A stretch of DNA of 64,000 bases from Alistipes sp. UBA940 (GTDB lineage: Bacteria > Bacteroidota > Bacteroidia > Bacteroidales > Rikenellaceae): the NCBI GenBank assembly GCA_002293425.1, contig DBDE01000043.1, positions 56,032 to 120,031 of the forward strand, written 5' to 3'. A program made the translations under genes and the position numbers. Shown in pieces: positions 14,605 to 23,947 of this stretch (within the stretch, counting starts at the first letter, position 1; each line of letters starts with the position of its first letter). The notes under the pieces are model-generated. The model was not told the DNA's origin. It saw only the letters and a list, made by a program, of their open reading frames with translations, and did not search any database.

Positions 14605-15546
14605 GTGAAAAACGAGATTGACCTTGTATATCTGTGGGTGGACGGTAGCGATCCGGAATGGCTGGCGCGCAAACGTGCGACTACGGGCGATTTTCAGCCC
14701 AATTCGGAGACCGACGACGTGGCGCGCTGGCTGAGCAACGATGAGCTGAAATATTCGTTTCGTTCGATGGAAAAGTTCGCCCCGTGGGTGCGCAAGGTGT
14801 TTATCGTCACCGACCGTCAGGTACCATCGTGGCTCGATACGGCCAACGAGCGTGTTCGTGTGGTCGACCACAGCGAGATTTTTCCGCCCGAGGCGTTGCC
14901 GTGCTTCAATTCGAGCGTTATAGAGTATTTTTTGCACCGGATCCCGGGCCTTGCGCCGCGGTTTTTGTTTGCCAACGACGATATGTTTTTCGGCCAGGCG
15001 GTGGGTCCGGAGTTCTTTTTCGGCGAGGACGGATGGCCCGTTTTGAGGTTGAAACGAAAGCTGTTCGGAAAGCTTCGTTATGCGGTCAAACGTGCGTTGA
15101 AGATGGGTTTCGGCCATTACCGGCGGATGGTTTACCGCTCGGCGTGTTTGGTGGAGGAGATCTCGGGGCGGTTTTTTTCGGGCATTCCGCACCACAACAT
15201 CGACGCTTATGTGAGGGATGATTATGCGCGGGCGGTGGAGCAGATTTTTGCGGATGAGGTTTGCAAGAGCCAGGTCAATCGCACTCGGGCGGATGGCGAT
15301 TTCCACCGTTCGGCCATAGGATTGTGGGCGTTGGCGATCGGGCACGCCCATATGCATTATGTTGCTTCGCGGTCGGAGAGTTTTCGGATCCCTGTCCATA
15401 AGCCCGATTTTATGGGACTGTACCGTCGTTTTCGGCCGAAGTTGTTTTGTTTGAACGATTCTCAGCACTCTTCGGCGGATGATCGGCGGCGGATCGTACC
15501 GTTTTTGGAAGAGCTGTTCCCCGAGAAGTCATCGTTCGAATTATGA
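14605..15546 (+). CDS. Stealth-family phosphotransferase
   Basis: The 313-aa protein starts at GTG with KNEIDLVYLWVDGSDPEW, the Stealth CR1 motif, followed by DELKYSFRSMEKFAPWVRKVFIVTD and the CR2 region FNSSVIEYFLHRIPGLAPRF, FANDDMFFG. These enzymes transfer hexose-1-phosphate groups in capsule or surface polysaccharide synthesis. It stands alone with respect to other polysaccharide genes and is the first gene of a tight run with ruvX (ATGA overlap) and def. The substrate cannot be told from sequence. Confidence 0.87.
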   Translation: MKNEIDLVYLWVDGSDPEWLARKRATTGDFQPNSETDDVARWLSNDELKYSFRSMEKFAPWVRKVFIVTDRQVPSWLDTANERVRVVDHSEIFPPEALPCFNSSVIEYFLHRIPGLAPRFLFANDDMFFGQAVGPEFFFGEDGWPVLRLKRKLFGKLRYAVKRALKMGFGHYRRMVYRSACLVEEISGRFFSGIPHHNIDAYVRDDYARAVEQIFADEVCKSQVNRTRADGDFHRSAIGLWALAIGHAHMHYVASRSESFRIPVHKPDFMGLYRRFRPKLFCLNDSQHSSADDRRRIVPFLEELFPEKSSFEL

Positions 15547-15968
15547 ATAGGGTCATAGCAATCGACTACGGGACAAAACGCACGGGCATCGCGGTGACCG
15601 ACCCGTTGCAGATAATCGCGAGCCCACTGGAAACGGTGCCGACCCACACGCTTTTCGAATGGCTGACAAACTATTTCGGTCGCGAAAACGTTAGTGTGGT
15701 TGTGGTCGGCCGACCGACGCAGATGGACGGGTCGCCGTCGAGCGTCACGCCCCATATCGACGCCTTTGTCAGGAAATTTTGCACCCTGTTTCCCGACAAG
15801 CGGCTGGTCCGGCACGACGAGCGGTTCACGTCGGTGATGGCCCAACGGGCAATGATCGACGGCGGAGTGAAAAAGATGGCGCGGCGCGACAAAGCAATGG
15901 TGGACAGGGTCAGCGCGGCGATAATTTTGCAAAGCTATCTGGCAACCGAGAAAAACTTAAATTTATGA
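15543..15968 (+). CDS. ruvX: Holliday junction resolvase-like / pre-16S rRNA nuclease RuvX (YqgF)
   Basis: The 141-aa protein has the RNase H-fold start MNRVIAIDYGTKRTGIAVTD with catalytic Asp, then VVVVGRPTQMDGSPS, RLVRHDERFTSVMAQ and the C-terminal KAMVDRVSAAIILQSYL. This matches YqgF/RuvX length and motif order. The family processes the 5' end of 16S rRNA in E. coli and resolves junctions in some bacteria. It overlaps both neighbours by 4 bases. Confidence 0.93.
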   Translation: MNRVIAIDYGTKRTGIAVTDPLQIIASPLETVPTHTLFEWLTNYFGRENVSVVVVGRPTQMDGSPSSVTPHIDAFVRKFCTLFPDKRLVRHDERFTSVMAQRAMIDGGVKKMARRDKAMVDRVSAAIILQSYLATEKNLNL

Positions 15969-16528
15969 ATATACTTGCAATGACAATTCTTCCTATCGTG
16001 GTTTATGGGTCGCCGGTGTTGCGGGCCGAGAGTGTGGAGATCGACAGCACCTATCCGGCTGTCGATCAATTGATTACAGATATGTTCGCAACGATGTACG
16101 AAGCCGAAGGCGTGGGTCTGGCGGCTCCGCAGGTGGGCAAAAACATTCGTCTCTTCGTGGTCGATCTGTCGGCGTGGGGCGAGGACGAGCCCGAGCTGGA
16201 AGGCTACAAACGGGTGTTTATCAACCCCGAGATCTACGAATATTCGGACGAAACGGGACTATACAGCGAGGGCTGCCTGTCGCTTCCCGGGCTGAACGAG
16301 GATGTTTCGCGGCCGGTAACGATTCGGATGAGGTATCTGGATGAGAATTTCGAGCCCCGCGACTGCGAGTTCACGGGTCGTCCGGCGCGGGTTATACAGC
16401 ACGAGTACGACCATCTGGAAGGTATCGTCTACACCGACCGCCTGTCGCCCCTGCGCCGTAGCCTGCTCAAAAGCAAACTATCCAACCTCACCAAAGGGAA
16501 ATACAAAGCGAGTTATCGGACGAAATAA
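15965..16528 (+). CDS. def: Peptide deformylase
   Basis: The 187-aa protein has the three deformylase motifs: GVGLAAPQ (49-56), EGCLSLP with metal ligand C104, and HEYDH (146-150) with two His ligands and catalytic Glu. It removes the formyl group from nascent N-termini. The ATG overlaps the ruvX stop; an alternative ATG five codons later would fit the family's usual N-terminus as well. Confidence 0.96.
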   Translation: MNILAMTILPIVVYGSPVLRAESVEIDSTYPAVDQLITDMFATMYEAEGVGLAAPQVGKNIRLFVVDLSAWGEDEPELEGYKRVFINPEIYEYSDETGLYSEGCLSLPGLNEDVSRPVTIRMRYLDENFEPRDCEFTGRPARVIQHEYDHLEGIVYTDRLSPLRRSLLKSKLSNLTKGKYKASYRTK

Positions 16529-16529
16529 G

Positions 16530-16600
16530 TTGAGCTAACAGGATTCGAACCTATACAGGCAGAACCAAAATCTGCAGTGCTACCATTACACCATAGCTCA
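16530..16600 (-). tRNA. tRNA-Gln (TTG)
   Basis: The minus strand reads TGAGCTA ... TAGCTCA with a 7-bp acceptor stem, D arm GGTGTAATGGTAGCAC, anticodon loop TTTTGGT with anticodon TTG, and T arm TAGGTTCGAATCC. CCA is not encoded. Its promoter is at 16610-16641. Confidence 0.95.
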
Positions 16601-16609
16601 ATGGAAGTG

Positions 16610-16641
16610 CAAAGGTACACTATTTCAGGTAAATATCCAAA
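16610..16641 (-). promoter_or_regulatory. Promoter of tRNA-Gln
   Basis: TTTG (16641-16638), 20 bases, TACCTTTG (16617-16610) on the minus strand, ending about 9 bases before the tRNA. The -35-side box lies inside the 3' end of meaB. Confidence 0.75.
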
Positions 16642-17705
16642 AGTTCGTGGGCAGCGACAAACGGGGTGATGCGGTCCTGCAAAACGCGACGCCTATACTC
16701 GGGCAACAGCTTCTCCACCCGCGGATCGTTATAAAACCCGCTCCGCAACGCATCCTCGATGGTCTCGCGCATCCAATAGCTGTTCTGAAAATGGCGATTG
16801 TCGCGAAAAAAACCGTTCCCCTCCACAAACCCCAAAAACTCCTCCACCCCACCCCAAACATCCTCTAAACCCGTACGCGCACGCGCCGAACAAGTGTAAA
16901 CCCGCGGACGCCAACCGCTCGCCGGAGTGGGAAACAGCATCAACGCATTCTCGAACTGCCGCTTGGCAAGATCGGCGCGCAAAACATTGTCGCCCTCGGC
17001 CTTGGTTATCACCACCGCATCCGCCATCTCCATAATGCCCCGCTTAATGCCCTGCAACTCGTCGCCCGCACCGGCAATCTGAAGCAACAAAAACATATCG
17101 ACCATCGAATGCACCACGGTCTCCGACTGCCCAACCCCCACCGTCTCGACAAAAATCACATCATAACCCGCCGCCTCACACAGCACAATCGTCTCGCGAG
17201 TCTTGCGCGCCACGCCCCCCAGCGAACCCGCCGACGGAGAGGGACGAATGAAAATACGCCGATCGGTCGAAATGCTCTCCATCCGCGTCTTATCTCCCAA
17301 AATCGACCCTCCGCTCCGTTCACTCGACGGGTCGATAGCCAGCACTGCCAACCTGTGTCCCTTATCGGCCACCATACCGCCGATGGCCTCGATAAATGTC
17401 GATTTTCCCGCTCCCGGCACTCCCGTGATACCCACCCTCACCGATCTTCCGGCGTGGGGCAGGCACCGCCCGATTATCTCCTGCGCCTGCCGCTCGTGGA
17501 CAGGATTGCTGCTCTCGACCAGCGTGATAGCCTGGCTCAAAACCGAAATATCGCCGCGCAAAATCCCATCTACAAACTGCTCGGTGGTGAGTTGCGGTCG
17601 CCTGCGACGAACATACGAAGGATTGACCACAGGCTGGCCGTCGACTCCCGCCGTGACCTCCAGCGCACTGTCGGGGCGCGTATTTTCAAAGTGACGATGC
17701 TTCAT
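16620..17705 (-). CDS. meaB: Methylmalonyl-CoA mutase-associated GTPase MeaB
   Basis: Starting at the ATG at 17705 (MKHRHFENTRP) gives 361 aa; the open frame continues upstream to 18011 but that part overlaps the acyltransferase gene and lacks homology. G domain: P-loop GVPGAGKST (95-103), IDPSSERSGG, EAAGYDVIFVETVGVGQSE, VITKAEGDN. MeaB protects and reloads the adenosylcobalamin methylmalonyl-CoA mutase used in propionate/succinate metabolism; the mutase genes are not in this window. It overlaps the acyltransferase stop by 4 bases. Confidence 0.93.
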   Translation of the reverse strand: MKHRHFENTRPDSALEVTAGVDGQPVVNPSYVRRRRPQLTTEQFVDGILRGDISVLSQAITLVESSNPVHERQAQEIIGRCLPHAGRSVRVGITGVPGAGKSTFIEAIGGMVADKGHRLAVLAIDPSSERSGGSILGDKTRMESISTDRRIFIRPSPSAGSLGGVARKTRETIVLCEAAGYDVIFVETVGVGQSETVVHSMVDMFLLLQIAGAGDELQGIKRGIMEMADAVVITKAEGDNVLRADLAKRQFENALMLFPTPASGWRPRVYTCSARARTGLEDVWGGVEEFLGFVEGNGFFRDNRHFQNSYWMRETIEDALRSGFYNDPRVEKLLPEYRRRVLQDRITPFVAAHELLDIYLK

Positions 17706-18634
17706 AATCCATATTTTCGGTTGAACGCTGCCAAGTCGTCGCCCGTCAACTTCTTTTTCCACCTCTTGTGGCTCCACAGCCACAGCTCGGGCACGCGACA
17801 GATCTCGGCCTCCAGCATCTCGCCATAACGGCGGGTGATCAAGTGGTCCTCGGTGGGGCTCACCCCGTCCCAAATCAGCTCGAAAGTTTGCTCCCAATGG
17901 CCCCGACGCACCTTGCGAACATGCATATAAAAGATAGGCAGCGAGAACTTCCGCGCAATCTTCTCCCCGCCGTGAAAAAACACCGTGGGATGGTTGAGGA
18001 ACGGCACCCACTCGCTGAACGCATCCAACGGAGCATTCTGATCGGAAATCAGCGCAACGCTGAGAGGGCGGCCCTGCAACCCGTCTTTATTCGCCAGATA
18101 ATAACGTATCAGCTCGGTATTCGGAATGGAGTTGATGGCAGGTGCGAACCGATTGCGGATCCGGCGATAATACATATCGAAAACCTTGCCCTTCAGCGGC
18201 TTATAGAGCGACACCATAGCCGCCGAATCGGGCCACAAACCGAACGTACTCAGCATCTCCCAACTGCCATAATGGCCCAACAACGTCACCCAATTGCGCG
18301 AACCCGCTATCCGGTTGAGTGCGCGCCGATTCTCCTCGGGCCAATCGCAACGCTTCATAAGTTGCCGCCGCGAAATGCTCGCCAAATCGACCGCATCGAC
18401 AAAATACTCCGCCAAATTGGTGTAAAACCTGCGCTCAATGGCTCTCAATTCATCCCGCGATCTATCCGGAAACGAGCTCTCCAAATTGGAACGCACCACA
18501 CCCAGCCGATAACGCACAACCCTATAAAGCACAAAAGCCACGAACCGAGCCAACACCCCATAGAGAAACCACAGCGGCAACAGTCCCACAAGCCAGCAAA
18601 CAGAAAAAACAACTATATATAACAATCTACTCAT
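17702..18634 (-). CDS. Lysophospholipid/lipid A acyltransferase (LpxL/HtrB family)
   Basis: The ATG at 18634 (MSRLLYIVVFSVCWLVGLL) gives 310 aa with one N-terminal membrane segment; a 6-residue longer start is possible. The acyltransferase motif is present as LLGHYGSWEML (His and downstream Glu), with LYKPLKGKVFDMYYRRIRNRF and SDQNAP further on. It adds secondary acyl chains to lipid A. It overlaps rsmI upstream and meaB downstream. Confidence 0.88.
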   Translation of the reverse strand: MSRLLYIVVFSVCWLVGLLPLWFLYGVLARFVAFVLYRVVRYRLGVVRSNLESSFPDRSRDELRAIERRFYTNLAEYFVDAVDLASISRRQLMKRCDWPEENRRALNRIAGSRNWVTLLGHYGSWEMLSTFGLWPDSAAMVSLYKPLKGKVFDMYYRRIRNRFAPAINSIPNTELIRYYLANKDGLQGRPLSVALISDQNAPLDAFSEWVPFLNHPTVFFHGGEKIARKFSLPIFYMHVRKVRRGHWEQTFELIWDGVSPTEDHLITRRYGEMLEAEICRVPELWLWSHKRWKKKLTGDDLAAFNRKYGL

Positions 18635-19295
18635 CGCTTCCCCTGACAACAATCACAAACTCCCCTTTCGGCGGATGCTCCCTGAAATGGCCCACCACAT
18701 CGACAAGCGCACCCCTCACCGTCTGTTCGAACTTCTTGCTCAGCTCCCGCGACACCGAAACCTGTCTCTGCCCCCCGAACACCTCGGCAAACTGCTCCAA
18801 CGTCCTCACCACCCGAAACGGCGACTCATAAAAAACCATCGTTCTCGGCTCCGCAGCCAACATCTGCAACCTCGAACTGCGGCCCTTCTTAATGGGCAAA
18901 AATCCCTCGAAGCAAAACCTCTCCGTCGGGAAACCACTATCCACCAACGCCGGAACAAACGCCGTCGCCCCAGGCAAACACTCCACCTCGATCCCCGCCG
19001 CCAAACACTCCCTGACCAACAAAAACCCGGGATCGGAAATGCCCGGCGTACCCGCATCGCTCACCAACGCAATCTTTCGTCCCGAGGAGAGCTCCCTCGC
19101 AACACCCCCCACCGCCGCGTGTTCGTTGAACTTATGGTGAGAGCGCATCGGCGTGGAAATCTCATAATGGCGCAGCAACACAGCCGTCGTCCGCGTATCC
19201 TCGGCCAGCACCAAATCGACCTCCCGCAACACACGAACAGCCCTCAGAGTAATATCCTCCAAGTTCCCAATCGGCGTCGGAACAAGATACAGCAT
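18627..19295 (-). CDS. rsmI: 16S rRNA (cytidine-1402 2'-O)-methyltransferase RsmI
   Basis: The 222-aa protein opens LYLVPTPIGNLEDITLRAVRVL, then AEDTRTTAVLLRHYEI, SDAGTPGISDPGFLLVRE and PGATAFVPALVDSGFPTERFCFEGFLP, the SAM-dependent tetrapyrrole-methylase-like RsmI signature. It methylates C1402 in the ribosomal decoding centre together with RsmH. Start abuts the stop of the upstream gene (19296). Confidence 0.95.
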   Translation of the reverse strand: MLYLVPTPIGNLEDITLRAVRVLREVDLVLAEDTRTTAVLLRHYEISTPMRSHHKFNEHAAVGGVARELSSGRKIALVSDAGTPGISDPGFLLVRECLAAGIEVECLPGATAFVPALVDSGFPTERFCFEGFLPIKKGRSSRLQMLAAEPRTMVFYESPFRVVRTLEQFAEVFGGQRQVSVSRELSKKFEQTVRGALVDVVGHFREHPPKGEFVIVVRGSDE

Positions 19296-20054
19296 CTAAG
19301 CAAACCTCCGTTCCAGCAAATTCATCAACAACATCACCCCCTCGCTGTCGGGGTCGAGCGCAAAATTGTCGTGCAGCCAAATCACGGCATCGTCCAACGT
19401 CCGGAACCTGTCCAGCTGGTCGATGGTGCGGTCGAACGCCGCCGTGTCGCCCCTAAACATATCGCGAATCATCAAAAAACGGTCGTTCAGCCCGATGGAT
19501 TTGCGCAAACTCACCCCGCTCGGCACCACCGGAACACCCGGAACTTCGGCCTTCAACGCATCGCCCAAAGTGTGCTTCGGCTCGGCAATAGGCGTATCGT
19601 CCCGCAAAGAATCACCCAGAGTCTGCCCTTCGACAGGCTCGGTCTTTGGGGTCGGCCGACTTGCCGGAGCAGAATTTTCGCCATAAAGCGACTGAATCAC
19701 CTCCGGCTTCACCACCGGCCGCGGCGTAAACGGCTTAACAGGCTCTTCGACAGGCTTCACCGGCGCAGGATCGAACTCGGGATCGGGTTCGGCCATCCAA
19801 ACCGTTTCGAGTTCCTCCTCTTCCTCGGGAACAGGCTGAGGATTTTTTTCGACTTGCGAATGCAAGTCGTCAGTCACCCGCCCCCCTGCGCGGGGGACTG
19901 CACTAAACGTTTCGTCCCCGCTGGCGGCTGACTGACCTGAAAACTTAATCTGTTCGTAAACCTGCCTGAGCAAATCCATCGCCAAATCTCTCTCCAACTC
20001 ACCCCCATCGACCAAAACCGCGATGCGATTTAATTTTTCTTGTATGTTTTTCAT
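19296..20054 (-). CDS. Conserved Bacteroidota protein of unknown function
   Basis: I do not recognise a named family. The 252-aa protein has a short helical N-terminus (MKNIQEKLNRIAVLVDGGEL), a long Pro/Glu-rich, probably disordered middle, and a compact C-terminal domain (about 180-252: SLRKSIGLNDRFLMIRDMF, FDRTIDQLDRFRTLDDAVIWL) of a type common in Bacteroidota. Residues of about 40-70 (SAVPRAGGRVTDDLHSQ) are encoded by an inserted palindromic repeat (19843-19937). Its -7 box TAAATTTG (20070-20063) ends only 8 bases before the ATG. Confidence 0.78.
   Translation of the reverse strand: MKNIQEKLNRIAVLVDGGELERDLAMDLLRQVYEQIKFSGQSAASGDETFSAVPRAGGRVTDDLHSQVEKNPQPVPEEEEELETVWMAEPDPEFDPAPVKPVEEPVKPFTPRPVVKPEVIQSLYGENSAPASRPTPKTEPVEGQTLGDSLRDDTPIAEPKHTLGDALKAEVPGVPVVPSGVSLRKSIGLNDRFLMIRDMFRGDTAAFDRTIDQLDRFRTLDDAVIWLHDNFALDPDSEGVMLLMNLLERRFA
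19843..19937. repeat. Palindromic repeat inserted in frame, in the 252-aa protein gene
   Basis: Plus strand: T run, then GACTTGC-gaat-GCAAGTC (19851-19868), then GTCAGTCACCCGCC ... GGCGGCTGACTGAC. The two-hairpin layout is shared with copies at 22847-22903, 33576-33638 and 42411-42467. Confidence 0.7.
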
Positions 20055-20109
20055 AGTTGTTGCAAATTTAGTTATAATTTTGCACCCCTAACCCAAAATG
20101 TGAACAAAA

Positions 20110-21288
20110 ATGTTGTCGCGTCGGATCAAGGAGAAGCTAAATGACTATCCCACACCGTTTTACCTCTACGATATGGACCTGCTGGGCCAGACATTAGACG
20201 AGATAAAACACCAAGCCGAGCGCGACGGCTACAAAATCCACTATGCGATCAAAGCCAACGGCGACGAAACCATCCTGCGCGAAGTGCTCAAACGGGGTTT
20301 CGGCATCGACTGTGTGAGCGGTCGCGAGCTGGCGTTAGTGCGGCAACTGGGCTTTCCGGCCGAGGGCATCGTCTACGCCGGTGTGGGAAAGAGCGACCGC
20401 GAAATCGAGCTGGGCATCACCGAGGGCATTCGGGCATTCAATTGCGAAAGCCGACAAGAGTTGCAGGTCATAAACGAGCTGGCCGAAAAGCTGGGTAAGC
20501 GTGCTCGGGTGGCCCTGCGCATCAATCCCGACGTCGATCCGCAGACCCATCGCCACATCTCGACGGGGCAAGCCGACAGCAAATTCGGCATCTCATACAA
20601 AGAGATCGACCTCGTTGCCGACGAGCTGGCGGAGTATGGCAATCTCGATTTTCAGGGCCTGCACTTCCACATCGGATCGCAGATAACCGATATGAGGGTG
20701 TTCGAGTTCTTCTGCCGGCGGGTCAATTCGCTGGCCGAGTGGTTCGCCGAGCGCGGTTTTCCGGTGGGCTACATCAATATGGGCGGCGGCCTGGGGGTCA
20801 ACTACGAGGCTCCCGACTCCGAACCGATGCCCGACTTCGGGGCCTATTTCGACGCTTTCAGGCGCAACCTGCAGCTCCATCCCGCCACGGAAGTGCACTT
20901 CGAGCTGGGTCGGGCGATGGTGGCGCAGTGTGGCGAGCTCATCACGCGGGTGTTGTTCAACAAGCTCAACTCGGCGGGAAACGAGGTGGTTATCGTCGAC
21001 GGGAGTATGTCGGAGCTGATACGCCCTGCGCTGTACGACGCCTATCACCGGATCGAGAACCTTTCGGCGCGCGAGGATGGTCTGAGGAGAAGCTATATCG
21101 TGGCGGGGACGGTTTGTGAGTCGAGCGATATTTTTGCCACCGATCGCACTTTGCCGGAGTTGCGGCGGGGCGATCTGGTGGCTATTCAGAGCGCGGGGGC
21201 TTATGGCATCTCGATGGCCTCGACCTATAATATGCACGCCATTCCCGCGAGCGTTTATTTCAGTGAAAAACTAAAAGCTAAAAACTAA
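20110..21288 (+). CDS. lysA: Diaminopimelate decarboxylase
   Basis: The 392-aa protein has the PLP lysine in IHYAIKANGD (K48), GFGIDCVSGREL, the HIGSQI motif, GGGLGVNY, and the C-terminal CESSDIFA and GAYGISMASTYN. It makes lysine from meso-diaminopimelate. A -7 box TAATTTTG is at 20075-20082, back to back with that of the divergent gene. The last residues (KLKAKN) are encoded by an AAAACTAA-type tandem repeat. Confidence 0.95.
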   Translation: MLSRRIKEKLNDYPTPFYLYDMDLLGQTLDEIKHQAERDGYKIHYAIKANGDETILREVLKRGFGIDCVSGRELALVRQLGFPAEGIVYAGVGKSDREIELGITEGIRAFNCESRQELQVINELAEKLGKRARVALRINPDVDPQTHRHISTGQADSKFGISYKEIDLVADELAEYGNLDFQGLHFHIGSQITDMRVFEFFCRRVNSLAEWFAERGFPVGYINMGGGLGVNYEAPDSEPMPDFGAYFDAFRRNLQLHPATEVHFELGRAMVAQCGELITRVLFNKLNSAGNEVVIVDGSMSELIRPALYDAYHRIENLSAREDGLRRSYIVAGTVCESSDIFATDRTLPELRRGDLVAIQSAGAYGISMASTYNMHAIPASVYFSEKLKAKN

Positions 21289-21376
21289 AAACTGGGCTAC
21301 GCGACGCAAGCTATGCAGGAACGTCATTGCGAGCGGTCCAACTTTTAGTTCTTAGCTTTTAGTTCTTAGTTTTCTA
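21265..21376. repeat. Tandem AAAACTA-type repeat with TACGCGACGC tag
   Basis: Units like AAAACTAA run from the end of lysA, followed by GGGCTACGCGACGC, a partial CATTGCGAG repeat, and inverted TTTTAGTTCTTAG units. The same composite (short tandem repeat plus TACGCGACGC tag) recurs at 26926-27012, 33105-33195, 52730-52790 and 55970-56030. Confidence 0.6.
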
Positions 21377-22468
21377 TCAGCTTTCCCCGCCGAACTCCAT
21401 CAGATAGGCTTTGATAAATTCGTCGAGTTTGCCGTCGAGCACCGCATCGGGATTGGATGTCTGATAGTTGGTGCGATGGTCCTTCACCCGCCGATCGTCC
21501 AACACATAGCTGCGGATCTGGCTGCCCCATTCTATCTTCTTTTTCTGCTTTTCAAGCGCCATTCGCGCCTCCATCTGCTTGTCCAATTCGCGCTGGTAGA
21601 GCTTCGAGCGCAGAATCCTCATCGCATTTTCGCGGTTATTGAGCTGCGAGCGGGTCTCGGAGTTCTCGATAACGATGCCCGACGGAATGTGCTTCAACCT
21701 CACGGCCGTCTCCACCTTGTTGACATTCTGCCCGCCCGCACCCGACGAACGCATCGTGTCCCACTCCAGGTCGGCGGGGTTGATGACGATCTCGATGGTG
21801 TCGTCCACCGCCGGCGAGACAAAGACCGAGGCGAACGACGTTTGCCGCTTGTTCTGAGCGTTGAATGGCGAGGGCCGCACCAGCCGGTGCACCCCATTCT
21901 CGCTTTTGAGAAATCCGTATGCAAAGTCGCCCTCGAACTCCAGCGTGACCGACTTCACCCCCGCTTCGTCGCCCTCCTGAAAGTCGAGGGTTTTAACTTT
22001 ATAGCCGTTCAGTTCGCCCCATCGCAGGTACATTCGGTGCAACATTCCCGCCCAATCGAGGGCTTCGGTGCCGCCCGCTCCGGCGTTGATGTCGAGTATT
22101 GCGCCCAGTTTGTCCTCCTTGCCCTGCAACATATTGCGCATTTCGAGCTCCTCGACAGCGGCGAGCGCACGAGCGTATTCGGCATCCAATTCCTCTTCAC
22201 TCGCCGCGCCTTCGCGCACGAAGTCGGGCATAATTGCCAGGTCGTCGACGGCAGTGGCGGCAGTGTCGTAGGCGGTCACCCAGCTTTTGATGGCGGCGGT
22301 GGCTTTGAGGGCCTTTTCGGCTTCGGCCGCGTCGTCCCAAAAATCGGGCGCGAGGCTCTTTTCCTCCTCGATTTTGAGGCGTGCACGCTTGTCGTCGATG
22401 TTGATGTGACGCGCCAGCTCTTCGACGCGGCGGGTTAACTCTTTGATCTGCTCTATTGTAGTTGCCAT
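21377..22468 (-). CDS. prfB: Peptide chain release factor 2
   Basis: The ATG at 22468 ([14 protein letters not shown]) gives 363 aa, normal for RF2. It has the stop-codon reading tripeptide SPF ([11 protein letters not shown]) and the catalytic GGQ ([10 protein letters not shown]). The programmed +1 frameshift present near codon 25 in many bacteria is absent: the frame runs on through [15 protein letters not shown]. The start lies 16 bases inside the end of cysS, so the two are co-translated. Confidence 0.95.
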   Translation of the reverse strand: MATTIEQIKELTRRVEELARHINIDDKRARLKIEEEKSLAPDFWDDAAEAEKALKATAAIKSWVTAYDTAATAVDDLAIMPDFVREGAASEEELDAEYARALAAVEELEMRNMLQGKEDKLGAILDINAGAGGTEALDWAGMLHRMYLRWGELNGYKVKTLDFQEGDEAGVKSVTLEFEGDFAYGFLKSENGVHRLVRPSPFNAQNKRQTSFASVFVSPAVDDTIEIVINPADLEWDTMRSSGAGGQNVNKVETAVRLKHIPSGIVIENSETRSQLNNRENAMRILRSKLYQRELDKQMEARMALEKQKKKIEWGSQIRSYVLDDRRVKDHRTNYQTSNPDAVLDGKLDEFIKAYLMEFGGES

Positions 22469-23919
22469 TCGGAACCTCCCTCTTTTTTGTCCATAACCTT
22501 GATCCCCGCCGCGGCCAACCCGTCTCTGATGCGGTCGGACATAGCCCAATCTTTGTTGTTCTTGGCCTCCGCACGCAGTTGGAGCATCAAATCCATAACC
22601 GGAGCGAGCGCACTCTCGTCCGAGGCTTTATCGTTCCTCAACCCGAGGATGTCGAATACCCAGGTGTTCATCACGGTTTTTAATTGCGCCAAATCTTCGG
22701 CTCCGATAGTAGCCGTGCCGTCGTGGATCTGGTTGATGACCCGCACGGCATCGAATAAATGTGAGATAACGATGGGAGTGTTCAGGTCGTCGTTCATTGC
22801 TTCCCTGAACTTCGCCTCCAAGCCAGACGCCTGCAAGGGCTGAGGATTCAGCCCGCCGCTGGGGGGGGCGGCTGGCTGACGCTCTTCTGACGAAGAGCGG
22901 GACGACAAATTATCCAACGTTTCCACCGCTTTCATCAACCTCTCCAACCCCTTTTCGGCGGCGGCAAGGGCTTCGTGCGAAAAATCGAGCGTCGAGCGAT
23001 AGTGCGCCTGCAACATAAAGAAGCGGATCACCATCGGGTCGAAATCTTCCAGCGAAACGGCGTTGCCAAGCGATTTGCCCATCTTCTGGCCGCCCGTGGT
23101 GATCATATTGTTGTGCATCCAGTACTTCGCACCGCCGTCGCCACAGGCAGTGCATTGGGCTATTTCGGCTTCGTGGTGGGGGAACATCAGGTCGAGCCCC
23201 CCTCCGTGAATGTCGAACCGCTTGCCCAAATACTTCTCGCTCATAGCGCTGCACTCCATATGCCAACCCGGAAAACCGTCGCTCCACGGGCTCGGCCAAC
23301 GCATAATGTGCTCCGGCGAGGCCTTCTTCCACAGCGCGAAATCGAGCGGAGAACGCTTGTCCGAGCCGCCATCCAGCGCACGGGTCCCCTCCAACATATC
23401 TTCGATCTTCCGCCCCGACAGCTCTCCATAGTTGTGCTCGCGGGAGTATTTCACCACGTCGAAGTAAACCGATCCGCCCGCCTCGTAGGCATATCCGGCA
23501 TCCAGAATGTGCTTTATCATCTCGATCTGCTCGATGATATGGCCGCTGGCGAGAGGCTCGATCGAGGGCGGCAGGACGTTCAGCCGCCGCATCGCGTCGT
23601 GATAGGAGTTGGTGTACATCTGCGCCACCTCCATCGGTTCCAGCTTTTCGAGCCGTGCAAGTTTGGCAATTTTGTCCTCGCCCTCGTCGGCATCGTGTTC
23701 CAGATGGCCGACGTCGGTGATGTTGCGCACATAGCGCACGCGGTATCCCAAAAATTTGAGATAACGGAAGAGTATATCGAAAGTTATAGCCGACCGTGCG
23801 TGCCCCAGATGGGGCGGGCCGTAAACCGTCGGGCCGCACACATACATCCCGACGTGACCCGGAACGAGCGGCACAAACTCCTCTTTGCGGCGCGTTAAAG
23901 TATTATACAGGGTAAACAT
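22453..23919 (-). CDS. cysS: Cysteinyl-tRNA synthetase
   Basis: The 488-aa class I synthetase has YVCGPTVY with zinc Cys, HLGH (HIGH), WHMECSAMS, and KMGKS (KMSKS). About 25 residues ([19 protein letters not shown], near 350) between the catalytic and anticodon-binding parts come from an inserted palindromic repeat at 22847-22903. The ATG lies five bases after a -7 box TAATTTTG (23931-23924), so the transcript should be leaderless. Divergent to the gene at 23946. Confidence 0.94.
   Translation of the reverse strand: MFTLYNTLTRRKEEFVPLVPGHVGMYVCGPTVYGPPHLGHARSAITFDILFRYLKFLGYRVRYVRNITDVGHLEHDADEGEDKIAKLARLEKLEPMEVAQMYTNSYHDAMRRLNVLPPSIEPLASGHIIEQIEMIKHILDAGYAYEAGGSVYFDVVKYSREHNYGELSGRKIEDMLEGTRALDGGSDKRSPLDFALWKKASPEHIMRWPSPWSDGFPGWHMECSAMSEKYLGKRFDIHGGGLDLMFPHHEAEIAQCTACGDGGAKYWMHNNMITTGGQKMGKSLGNAVSLEDFDPMVIRFFMLQAHYRSTLDFSHEALAAAEKGLERLMKAVETLDNLSSRSSSEERQPAAPPSGGLNPQPLQASGLEAKFREAMNDDLNTPIVISHLFDAVRVINQIHDGTATIGAEDLAQLKTVMNTWVFDILGLRNDKASDESALAPVMDLMLQLRAEAKNNKDWAMSDRIRDGLAAAGIKVMDKKEGGSEWQLQ
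22847..22903. repeat. Palindromic repeat inserted in frame in cysS
   Basis: Plus strand: TTCAGCCCGCC, a G-rich centre, GGCGGCTGGCTGAC, then GCTCTTC-tgac-GAAGAGC. It has the same order of two hairpins as the copies in aroE and upstream of tatD, seen on the opposite strand to the copy at 19843. Confidence 0.65.
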
Positions 23920-23947
23920 TCCGCAAAATTAACTATTTTTGCGGAAT
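23918..23947. promoter_or_regulatory. Palindromic bidirectional promoter of cysS and the DUF2723 gene
   Basis: ATTCCGCAAAA ... TTTTGCGGAAT is a near-perfect palindrome whose two halves hold the -7 boxes TAATTTTG (minus, 23931-23924) and TATTTTTG (plus, 23934-23941). The two start codons lie at its edges. No good -33 box is seen for either. Confidence 0.6.

Noticed and set aside
17706..18011. N-terminal extension of the MeaB reading frame
   Set aside because: It overlaps the acyltransferase gene in another frame, has no MeaB similarity and precedes a good ATG at 17705 that overlaps the upstream stop.
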